Source: Lunularia cruciata (lineage: Eukaryota; Streptophyta; Marchantiopsida; Lunulariales; Lunulariaceae). From it: a DNA stretch of 64,000 bases. Positions 56,613 through 64,000 of this stretch are shown piece after piece. A program made the translations under genes and the position numbers. Every line of letters starts with the position of its first letter. Positions within the stretch are counted from its first letter, which is position 1. Below the pieces are notes generated by a model. It saw nothing but the letters and a program-made list of their open reading frames with translations. It was not told the origin of the DNA and did not search any database. The DNA lies in NCBI GenBank assembly GCA_948567375.1, contig OX419758.1, positions 67,151,001-67,215,000 on the forward strand, in the 5' to 3' direction.

Positions 56613-58796
56613 CTAGTTATCCAATAGGACAACACCAGGTGTAAACCGCGCTCTCTCAAAGGCCGGTCTAGCTGGCAACTCCTCCAGTCTAGCCGCTACT
56701 GCCTGCCATAAACCACTGGTCGCTAAACGGATCCCATGCTCCTCAACCAAGTCAGCTCCACTACCAACCACCTCTGCTCTAGTAGTAGGAACTGCACTAT
56801 CCCTACTCTCACACAACGTGGCAGCCAACCGGAACACTGGGGCTGGGTCAACTCCCAATGTAAACATGTCATTGGCTGAAAATAAAGGATGCCGCATAAT
56901 CAGCTGAGCCGCCCCCAACATCATGCTAGACTCAGTCTGTGTAGTAGCAGGTGGCTGACTAGCAGGTACTCCATCAGGTACTCCATCACCACCTACCACA
57001 CTTGCACTGGGACGTCTAGGAACCATGGATGTCGTCTGCAATGCCTCAGATAGCGTGAAAGACTGGGGAAGTCTGACCTGTCTCCCAACCTCTCCTCTCT
57101 GTGGGTCCAACTCCACTGATGCTCCTCTAGGCTCTGGAGCACGTACTGCACTCCTAGTCACTGCTACAGATGCATCCACCTGTGCTGCTCCGCACATGAA
57201 GTCCAAAGCATCTCTATCACCAGCATATGAGGTGGAAGCCTCAGCACCCGAATCTGATCTCCTATGAGCAATAGCCATACTAGCCAATCTCTGCTCCAAC
57301 TGCTCAATCCGAGTAGCCATAGCTGTGTCAGAAGTAAGGGCAGGTACTGCACCCCTACTAGGTGTAGATCCTCTACCACCACCTCTACCACCTCGTCCTC
57401 CATGAACTGGAGCTCCTCTACTACCTGCCATAGCAGCCCTACCACTCCGTAACTCCGGGTGTAGGTCAAAACACCGGTCACTAGTATGACCAAATCTATG
57501 GCAGTGCTCACACTGCCTCTGTGCTGGCTGTGATGCACCAGAGGTATCAGGTCCGCTGCCCTGAGTACACTCTCTCCTATGGTGAGGTCCACCACAAGTC
57601 CAACAAGCAACACCACCACTCACTGGCTGCTGCTGACCCAAAAATGAGGGTAAGGGTCTAACTCCACTAGGCCCTCCACTCGCTCCATAGGATCTGGGCT
57701 GTCCACCCTGTCCTCGAAAACCAACTGGGCGTGGTGCACTCTGCTGCACTCTAGAAGAAGTCACAACCGTGGATGAGGTCTCTCTACCAAATCCAGCTGT
57801 CACCACTCTCTCCTCCACCATGTTGAGCTCAATATGCTCAGCCAAACCAAAGACTACTGCCAAAGTGGGCGAAGTAGCCTGCAACAACGTAGCATCACGA
57901 ACTCTACGTCGCAACTCCCTGTCCAGTATCCCATACCAAAACTGGACTGCCTGGGCCTCAGTAACTCCCTGAGTGAAACTGATCAGCCGCCTCATGCGAG
58001 TATATGCCTCGCGTAGGCTCTCTCCAGCCTTCCGCTGGAACTCCTGCAAGCTCCTTAGCTTGTCAGTCCGCACTCCCTGGTAGTTCTGCCTCAAACATAG
58101 GAAGAACTCAACCATGGGGTTAAACCCCGGTACCACACCACTTCCTGCAGCGGTACCTCCACTCGTAGTAGCACTATCTCCAGCTAGTGCACCTCCACTA
58201 GCTCCACCCACACTACTCGAGCTAGAACTCGTAGGTACAGCCGATCTACTCCTGGCCACCGAGCCTGAAGTGATGGAGACATAGTGTGGAGACCAATACT
58301 GTCTCCATAACTCAATCTCCTCCAAATGAGCTCTCCTGAACTCATGGTAATCATCCATCGGTGGACCCTCCAAGTGCTGAAACAACCCCTTCCATGCCAT
58401 GAAGGGTGTGAACAAAGTCGGGTTCCGCATCTGCTGCAGATCACACCAACTATCGAACTCCTGGATGAAGTCATCCAACTCAATGGTACCCACTGTACCA
58501 GAGTAATGCCTAGGGCCTTTGGAGGCCCCATAAATCTCGTCCATGTCCCACAACAACGGTGCGGACACACCAAGTGCACTCTCAACTGAATCAGCTCCTG
58601 TGTCGAACTCCAACTCAGAGTCAATCTCCTCCCTCACTGGGACCTGAGATACAGGCTGATACCGAGCACCACTCCGAGTAAACCCACTGCGTACTGCAGG
58701 GCTAACTCCTCTGGAATCTCCAAAGAACTCCGTCGTGACCACGTAACTGCAACAGCAAACCCGAACCACCAACTGCAACCGCAAGTACCCCACCAA
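56613..58796 (-). CDS. M2 gag (open)
   Basis: 728-codon open frame. The true start is unresolved: the frame is open upstream without ATG, and the first in-frame ATG is near 58544 (M-D-E-I-Y). Capsid-like segment about residues 225-320. Gly/Ser-rich linker. Two zinc knuckles at C398-C410 (C-x2-C, H, C with one residue fewer than usual) and C429-C442 (perfect C-x2-C-x4-H-x4-C), then an R-G-G-rich patch. Ends in TAG followed in frame by the protease. Gag would form the particle and bind element RNA. Confidence 0.85.
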   Translation of the reverse strand: MVGYLRLQLVVRVCCCSYVVTTEFFGDSRGVSPAVRSGFTRSGARYQPVSQVPVREEIDSELEFDTGADSVESALGVSAPLLWDMDEIYGASKGPRHYSGTVGTIELDDFIQEFDSWCDLQQMRNPTLFTPFMAWKGLFQHLEGPPMDDYHEFRRAHLEEIELWRQYWSPHYVSITSGSVARSRSAVPTSSSSSSVGGASGGALAGDSATTSGGTAAGSGVVPGFNPMVEFFLCLRQNYQGVRTDKLRSLQEFQRKAGESLREAYTRMRRLISFTQGVTEAQAVQFWYGILDRELRRRVRDATLLQATSPTLAVVFGLAEHIELNMVEERVVTAGFGRETSSTVVTSSRVQQSAPRPVGFRGQGGQPRSYGASGGPSGVRPLPSFLGQQQPVSGGVACWTCGGPHHRRECTQGSGPDTSGASQPAQRQCEHCHRFGHTSDRCFDLHPELRSGRAAMAGSRGAPVHGGRGGRGGGRGSTPSRGAVPALTSDTAMATRIEQLEQRLASMAIAHRRSDSGAEASTSYAGDRDALDFMCGAAQVDASVAVTRSAVRAPEPRGASVELDPQRGEVGRQVRLPQSFTLSEALQTTSMVPRRPSASVVGGDGVPDGVPASQPPATTQTESSMMLGAAQLIMRHPLFSANDMFTLGVDPAPVFRLAATLCESRDSAVPTTRAEVVGSGADLVEEHGIRLATSGLWQAVAARLEELPARPAFERARFTPGVVLLDN

Positions 58797-60587
58797 GTGC
58801 CAACACCACCACGTGCCAACACCAACTAAACACCACCCACTAATGTAACTCTACCGAGATAACTACACTAGGGGAAGGGCAACCTGTAACCTGCCATCAT
58901 AACACGCACTCTCACGGTCTGCAGGTCATCACTTCCTGCCTCACCGGAGAGAAACAAAGGTAGTCTGACTGGTCATCACTCCAGCCTCACCACCGAGAGC
59001 ACACCAAAGTCAAGGCACCTCACACAAACGTGGTGCACAAACAGGAAGCAGAGAATGGAGGGGATCCAATCACAAGAAATCTAAACGAAAACCCTCCATC
59101 TCATAACACAACACGGGACTTACTCTGCCACCATTTGGCATTTGACATAAGAGTAGTTCGTATCTAAGTCCTAAGCTACCAGGATCACCAAGAATGGGAT
59201 CAAACTGCCTCTCCTAGCCAAAGCTACATGTGTATAGATAACAGTGGCACAGTCACTATGACAACAAGTGAGGGTGGACCAGTTGGCTAGGGCACCAGTC
59301 TAGGAACAAGAGATCTAGGGGTCAAACCCTGTTGCGCACAATCTAGCAAGAAAGGCAGATTTTGCCAACCAATGACCAAGATCTACACTAAACTAGCTAG
59401 CCTCACGCCAGCAAGCTGGCCCTTCTGGGCCTTCGTAGCCTCTCATAGCCCACAGCCCTATGCCTCGAAGCCTCTAATGAGGCCTTTCTTGTTGCCACTT
59501 CGAACCTCCTCCAAAATTGGCGAAACTTCTCCAAATCTACGAAACTCCTCCAAACTAGCAAAACTTCTCCAAATCTGGCCAAACAGCGAAACTCCTCCAA
59601 TTCTGGCCCAAAAATCTGACGTAAATCTGATGTAAACCCTAAAGATGGATGTCCGCCAAATCGCCCGCTAACTTTCCACTCGAGCCAAATTGACAAAACG
59701 GGTTTTTCCAAATCACAATTTCATGAGAAGAGCTTTCCAACTCCACCTTCAATTTCACTTTCTGAGCCCAACTCACAGCAAATTGGTCCTGCCTTCACCT
59801 CGTGAGCTCAAAATCACAACACTGCTCAAAAATTGCTCCTTCTTTGCTCGAAATTTGGCCAGCGCTTCCGCACACCGTCCGCCTAATTGCCAAATTTGCA
59901 TCAACTACACAAGCTTCTGCACACTAGGGAAACACAGAACCTGAATCGAGCTACCACGATCCACCGAGCTTGGAGATACCACCAACACTCAACGTTCCTG
60001 CACCCGATTTCCCCCTGACTTCACTTCTCTGATGTAATCAGATTGCTTAACACTTAACCTCCTCCAAAATTGGCGAAACTTCTCCAAATCTACGAAACTC
60101 CTCCAAACTAGCGAAACTTCTCCAAATCTGGCCAAACAGCGAAACTCCTCCAATTCTGGCCCAAAAATCTGACGTAAATCTGACGTAAACCCTAAAGATG
60201 GATGTCCGCCAAATCGCCCGCTAACTTTCCACTCGAGCCAAATTGACAAAACGGGTTTTTCCAAATCACAATTTCATGAGAAGAGCTTTCCAACTCCACC
60301 TTCAATTTCACTTTCTGAGCCCAACTCACAGCAAATTGGTCCTGCCTTCACCTCGTGAGCTCAAAATCACAACACTGCTCAAAAATTGCTCCTTCTTTGC
60401 TCGAAATTTGGCCAGCGCTTCCGCACACCGTCCGCCTAATTGCCAAATTTGCATCAACTACACAAGCTTCTGCACACTAGGGAAACACAGAACCTGAATC
60501 GAGCTACCACGATCCACCGAGCTTGGAGATACCACCAACACTCAACGTTCCTGCACCCGATTTCCCTCTGACTTCACTTCTCTGATG
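58797..60587 (-). other. M2 leader with internal duplication
   Basis: Non-coding leader equivalent to 1596-2912 of M1 but longer, because 59503-60055 is repeated at 60056-60608. It carries the antisense tRNA-like stretch at 59268-59339. Confidence 0.7.
59268..59339 (+). other. tRNA-like stretch (antisense to M2)
   Basis: 72 nt like 2329-2400 of M1 with one or a few changes; A-box-like TGGACCAGTTGG (59275-59286) and B-box-like GGGTCAAACCC (59319-59329). The anticodon arm does not fold. Confidence 0.35.
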
Positions 60588-60608
60588 TAATCAGATTGCT
60601 TAACACTT
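59503..60608 (-). repeat. 553-bp tandem duplication in the M2 leader
   Basis: 59503-60055 and 60056-60608 are almost identical, including the last ~20 bp of block B. Such a structure can arise by template switching during reverse transcription or by unequal exchange. Confidence 0.9.
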
Positions 60609-61037
60609 TCAACTCAACTCAACTCAGATCAGTACTTGATCTGTCACTCTATAAACTGCCAACAACTGGGCACTGATTACAGTCAAGCCACACCCACTCA
60701 AGCATAGAGAATCCAGGTGACGCTCGCCGGCCTCTGTCCACCATAGCCAGGAACTCGAAGGCTCAACATTAGAGAAGTGAGCTCTCTGGAGCTCACCTTC
60801 GAAACTATACCCCTTGGACTCGAGCTAGCCCTGAAACCCTAACGGTCCCGCTGACGGCACACTCGACGGTGCAAATGGTGCAAAGTGACGGTGGGCCCCA
60901 CCGCGAAGTCAGTACCCCGAACACGAAATCTAACCATCGGAAAGTAGTCCCTGAGAAACTGCTAGAATAACTCTAACTACCATCACTGGAACTCCAGTGT
61001 CCGAGCATCTAGATGCGGAACTACAAATGGCGTGACA
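60588..61037 (-). repeat. M2 5' terminal block B
   Basis: 450 bp, outer end TGTCACGCC (minus strand) at the TSD ATCA. It is not preceded or followed by block A, as in M1. Confidence 0.9.
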
Positions 61038-61041
61038 ATCA

Positions 61042-61460
61042 CAATGACACTCGAGATTACGCACTCTCCTTTTATCCCTTTGTTAATTTTTTCTAGGATA
61101 CAAATCGAGTAGTGGGAGTTGTTAGCTTCTTAGGCTGGTTGCATTTTGGGGTTATTTGAGACTAGTTTTCCATGTCCACGTCTATTCCATAGGCTACCCC
61201 ACACACTCCATGATGAGGCTAGACAAGCTTTTTGCCTACCACTTGATTGTTTCGCACGTGATCCCTTGGACGAGTTGGCATGGTTCCTATTCCTCTAACT
61301 CCTCAATGGTATCTTTGTTATGCTAGAGAGGGACGTGCGGGGCATAAAGAGGTGACTACTCGATTTCATTGATTCTGAGCGGAGGATTGGGCGGCCCTTC
61401 AGGAGGAGTCTATTAGGGTTACACAATTTAGGAGACAAGCATTGCCACAAGATACCACAG
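61042..61460 (-). pseudogene. Chromovirus leader/gag-start remnant
   Basis: On the minus strand, a TGGTATC primer-site-like heptamer (61457-61451) follows the LTR. Further on is a short reading M-P-T-R-P-R-D-H-V-R-N-N (about 61290) of the kind that starts some gypsy gags. The frame then decays and is cut by M2 at 61041. Weak. Confidence 0.35.
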
Positions 61461-61706
61461 AGTCCACTTAATTATGATGGTGTAGGATATTGGATCAAGC
61501 GGGAGATTTTAGTAGAGCAGCATGAGCACTACACCCTTTGTCTATGGTGAGTCCTATTGATGAGACTGTCTCTCCCCTACGCTCACTACATCCTATAGCA
61601 ATTGTAAAAGACCAAGACCGGGGAAAGAAATAGGAGAATGGAAGCTCACATCGGGATGCTTGAATGAGTGAAAACTCCAAATGCCTAGCATGAGCTTTGG
61701 CTTTGG

Positions 61707-61714
61707 TATTTATA
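61707..61714 (-). promoter_or_regulatory. TATA box of the chromovirus LTR
   Basis: TATAAATA on the minus strand, in the U3/R part of the LTR, with a regulatory-looking palindrome cluster just upstream. Confidence 0.6.
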
Positions 61715-61734
61715 GGTAGCATACAAAGCCCTTG

Positions 61735-61944
61735 AGAAGCTTCTCAAGAAGCTTCCTCGAGCCGCTTTCTTAGAGTGCAAGCCAAGTTAACTAGGAAGCT
61801 TCTCAAAAAGCTTCTTTCTAGAAGCCGCTCACTTGGCATGCAAGCTAAGCTAGTTAGAAGCTTCTAGAAGCTACCTATTTGGGGCGCAAGTTAACTAGTT
61901 AGGAAGCTTCCCAAGAAGCTTCCTAGATGCTTCAAGAATATTCT
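61735..61944 (-). promoter_or_regulatory. Heat-shock-element-like cluster in the LTR
   Basis: Heat-shock factor sites are alternating GAA and TTC with two bases between. Two perfect trimers are present: GAAgcTTCtaGAA (61857-61869) and TTCaaGAAtaTTC (61931-61943). Dimers GAAnnTTC or TTCnnGAA lie at 61736, 61748, 61795, 61816, 61903 and 61915. All lie 20-240 bp upstream of the TATA box. Heat response is inferred from motif content only. Confidence 0.55.
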
Positions 61945-62029
61945 AGGCTAATTTGGCTTATTTTCTACTTCGTTAGCCTTACTAACTACGTCACTAAACT
62001 CTATATTGTTATATATTCCTCCACTACTA

Positions 62030-62235
62030 GTTGATGATGTCATCATTGCCATGGAAGCTTCAAAATCTTGGATGGCCATTTGTGCATTTTGGAGGTGAGA
62101 AAGAGGTTCCCATGTGACATAATGAAGGAGATACCCTTTCCAAAGGACCTTGTACTCCTTATGTTGTCGGCGTCCTCGTTGGATGTGGCGACGCCCAAGG
62201 ATACGATCAACTTCATACTCCTCATGATCATTGAT
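62030..62235 (-). pseudogene. Chromodomain at the end of chromovirus integrase
   Basis: Reading E-Y-E-V-D-R-I-L-G-R-R, Y-K-V-L-W-K-G-Y, V-T-W-E-P and a final L-x-x-A-x-x-A-I-x-x-F-E matches the chromodomain fold (aromatic positions Y, W and a further aromatic/Y). Such domains bind methylated histone tails and direct chromovirus insertion. The upstream link to integrase carries a frameshift and the nested solo LTR. It belongs to the integrase at 63118-63930. Confidence 0.8.
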
Positions 62236-62379
62236 AGGGATAGGGGAGGAGGAGGTTGGACTCAAGAGGAAAAAGAAGAGGGGTTAAGAACAAAGGGTTT
62301 CAACTTAGAAACATGAAAGATAGGATGGATGCGCATATGAGAAGGCAAGGCAAGTCAATAAGCAACAAGAGAGACAATT

Positions 62380-63117
62380 TGTAATACCAAGAGGTAGCCA
62401 TATGATCTAGATGTGAAATTTGGTTTGGTAACATCTAGAATGATGTTATACATGATGGTCAAAATAGATAAGATAGAAGTATCACCAAAAGAGTACTTCT
62501 ACTAATAGGGCAGAAATCAAAATAGACTTGAGAACTTTAGAACCAATAGCTAGACATATGATTTAAAGGTGAGAATTGGGTTGGTAACATCTAGAAGGTT
62601 GCTACACATGATGGACTAAACAGATCAGAAAGAGGTATCACCAAAAGGGGACTTCTAATAATAGAGTAGGAACCAAAATATGCCTAAAATCTTTGAAGGC
62701 AATTTCGAAGGCCTAAACGGATGAATTAGGCCTTGAAAATGTGTAGATGCCTCCCCAATGGAGAAGAGGTTGGCCTTTTCTCCCCCCTGCTTTGTCTTGT
62801 CGAGAGCTTTCCAATGGTACCTTACTCACGTGATTCTAAGATTCCTATAGGAAGATTCCTTAAAAGATTCCCTCCGGTCAAAGCTTGTTTGACCAACCAG
62901 ATAGGACCTAGACCAAACATGTCACACATCCAAGTAAGTAATCCAAGGGTGGAGCTTTCTGACATGTCACCTATCTGTGTCCCTAATCCTATGGTGGAGC
63001 TTCCTTGGAGGAGATCCTCTTTGTCTATATAATAAAAAGAAGGTGCTCCTTCGGGGCATCGAACGTTTGAGTGTGCAATCTGTGTTTTCTCTCTTCTCTT
63101 GTCCTCGGAGTATTACA
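62380..63117 (+). mobile_element. S: 738-bp solo LTR inside chromovirus integrase
   Basis: Ends TGTAATAC and GTATTACA form perfect 8-bp inverted termini, and CAATT flanks it (62375-62379, 63118-63122). TATA-like TATATAATAAAAA (about 63024) near the right end puts it in plus orientation. It contains a diverged direct repeat (about 156-bp offset; TTGGTAACATCTAG at 62425 and 62581). The family is unknown to me. Confidence 0.8.
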
Positions 63118-63930
63118 CAATTTGGGTGACATCAAAAGGTACTATCCAATTAGGGGTAAGTTTCCAAACTTGGGTATCAAGTGGGAGGGGTAGATTACCA
63201 GAGAATAACATAACTTTATTACCAACTTCAAAGGTGAGATCACTACGATGGTGGTCCGCATATTGTTTTTGACAATTTTGAGCAACAAGGAGGTGAGATT
63301 TGGCTTGTTGGAGAGATTTGGATATGGTGGTCAAGAAGGTTGAAGTATGAAGGACCTGAGACAGGGGAGTAGTAAGAAGAGAATCTGAGACAAGCAGATC
63401 TTGGCCAAAATTGAGAAAGAAAGGAGAGAATGCGGTGCTTGCTTGTCTACAATTGTTGTATGCAAACTATGCAGTTGCAAGACATTCATCCCAATTGGTA
63501 TGGTGAATGTTGATGAAGGCACAAAGCATATCTTCCAAGGTGCAATTTGCACGTTCAATTTTTCCATCAGTTTGAGGATGATAGGCTGTGGACAAAGCAA
63601 GTTTGGTGCCAAGTATCTAGAAGAGGGCTTGCCAAAACTTTCCGGTGAAGCAAGGATCACGGTTGAAGATGAGTACACATGGCATCCCATGATGCTTGAA
63701 TACATTATTGAAGTAGAGTTGTGCCAAGGTTGGAGCATCCACAGTATCAACCGTTGGTGCTAAATGGATTGGCTTATTAAGCTTATCCACAAACACCACA
63801 ATTGTTGTATGACCTTGTTGTGTCTTGGGTAAGGAGGTGATGAGATCTAAGCTCACATGTTCCAAAAAAGTAGTTGGGATGTTGGGAATGAGTAGTTGGG
63901 ATGGAAGTGGTTGAAGGAGTCCACTCAACT
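63118..63930 (-). pseudogene. Chromovirus integrase core and C-terminal module
   Basis: Minus strand: D in S-L-D-L-I-T-S-L-P-K-T-Q (about 63840), H-G-M-P ... F-N-R-D-P-C-F-T, where Asn-Arg-Asp replaces the usual S-D-R-D (about 63670), then A-Y-H-P-Q-T-D-G-K-I-E-R in another frame (about 63580). The C-terminal module has V-G-N-K-V-M-L and K-L-T-P-N-W-I-V-P-F-D-V up to the nested solo LTR. Two or more frameshifts are present. The upstream pol (RT) lies beyond the right edge. Confidence 0.8.
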
Positions 63931-64000
63931 TGTGATTACTGGCCTTGTTGCATTGTCAACTCTCACACAATCGAACAAACTCCAGAACATCTCGTGTCAT
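63931..64000 (-). pseudogene. Chromovirus integrase zinc-domain end (partial)
   Basis: Continues the same pol region towards the window edge (C-x-N-K-A-S-like reading with Cys residues); cut by the window. Confidence 0.4.

Larger units (their letters stand above)
50649..61037 (-). mobile_element. M2: methyltransferase-bearing Ty3/gypsy element with split repeats
   Basis: 10389 bp on the minus strand, flanked by ATCA (50645-50648 and 61038-61041). Reading from 61037 leftwards: block B (61037-60588), leader with a 553-bp tandem duplication, gag, in-frame TAG, protease, C5-methyltransferase, RT-RNase H, integrase, PHD finger, polypurine tract, A (51311-51207), gc, B (51204-50755), A (50753-50649). 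B copies differ at only a handful of sites, nearly all transitions, so the insertion is younger than M1. The polyprotein has several stops and one 10-bp deletion, so this copy too is probably inactive but close to intact. Confidence 0.92.
61461..62013 (-). repeat. Chromovirus LTR
   Basis: It follows the chromodomain coding end and a purine run (GTGGAGGAA, about 62014-62022). Exact ends are unclear (no clean TG/CA). A TATAAATA box lies at 61714-61707. The 210 bp upstream of it contains many GAAGCTTC-type palindromes. A related fragment sits at 39285-39366. Confidence 0.6.

Noticed and set aside
50649-61037. M family as a DIRS/Ngaro-type element
   Set aside because: The split repeats fit, but the element has a clear DDE integrase with zinc domain, target duplications, and no tyrosine recombinase motif.

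Overview
The window looks like nuclear DNA of a land plant with a repeat-rich genome. It holds one convincing host gene, a single-exon L-type lectin receptor kinase on the minus strand (43330-45609). Almost everything else is LTR retrotransposons, mostly Ty3/gypsy, inserted into one another, plus a worn hAT relic. The low gene density, old nested retroelements and lectin-kinase architecture suggest a non-flowering plant (bryophyte, fern, lycophyte or gymnosperm), but that is only a guess. No rRNA, functional tRNA, CRISPR, prokaryotic or organellar genes are visible. LAYOUT. 1-20347: an old Ty3/gypsy element, here called L1 (RT/RNase H/integrase in pieces at 940-1151, 9596-11495 and 15953-16563), with a ~3.77 kb 3' LTR (16581-20347) that itself carries a long ORF. 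L1 is broken by element M1 (1152-9591, TSD TAAG) inside its RT, and by a solo long LTR, L2 (11496-15947, TSD AAATG), inside its integrase. L2 is broken in turn by a solo LTR of the G family (13906-14596). 1-897 is another long-LTR fragment on the minus strand. 20348-22909 is AT-rich with no gene. 22910-33102 is element G, a degenerate gypsy element whose 5' LTR is interrupted by a truncated long LTR, L3 (23297-26479). 33120-34900 is a distant relic of the long-LTR ORF. 34901-39284 has no recognisable gene. 39285-41795 is a chromovirus LTR scrap next to a fold-back pair of decayed M-family leaders (M3). 43330-46435 is the lectin kinase with its probable 5' UTR intron and TATA box. 47572-49230 is the hAT relic. 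50649-61037 is M2 (minus, TSD ATCA), the better M copy. 61042-64000 is a minus-strand chromovirus with integrase, chromodomain and LTR, whose integrase tail is split by a 738-bp solo LTR. THE UNUSUAL SYSTEM is the M family (M1 and M2). Both are gypsy-type elements coding gag with zinc knuckles, retropepsin, a cytosine-5 DNA methyltransferase domain of DNMT3/DRM type, RT-RNase H (deleted from M1), a DDE integrase and a C-terminal PHD finger. Their ends are not ordinary LTRs. Calling the 450-bp block B and the 105-bp block A, both copies read B-genes-A-gc-B-A. This is a split-direct-repeat layout known from tyrosine-recombinase retroelements, yet here it goes with a DDE integrase and 4-bp target duplications. 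The polypurine tract lies just before the first A, and the A-gc-B junction reads ACA-GC-TGT like a joined pair of LTR ends, so integration from a circular or permuted intermediate is a reasonable model. Private stop codons in the two copies are mostly CAG-to-TAG and CGA-to-TGA, the pattern expected from decay of methylated cytosine. Two further leads are the protein-coding 3.8-kb LTRs of the L family and a cluster of heat-shock-element motifs just upstream of the TATA box in the chromovirus LTR. All calls come from reading the sequence; no database search was possible.
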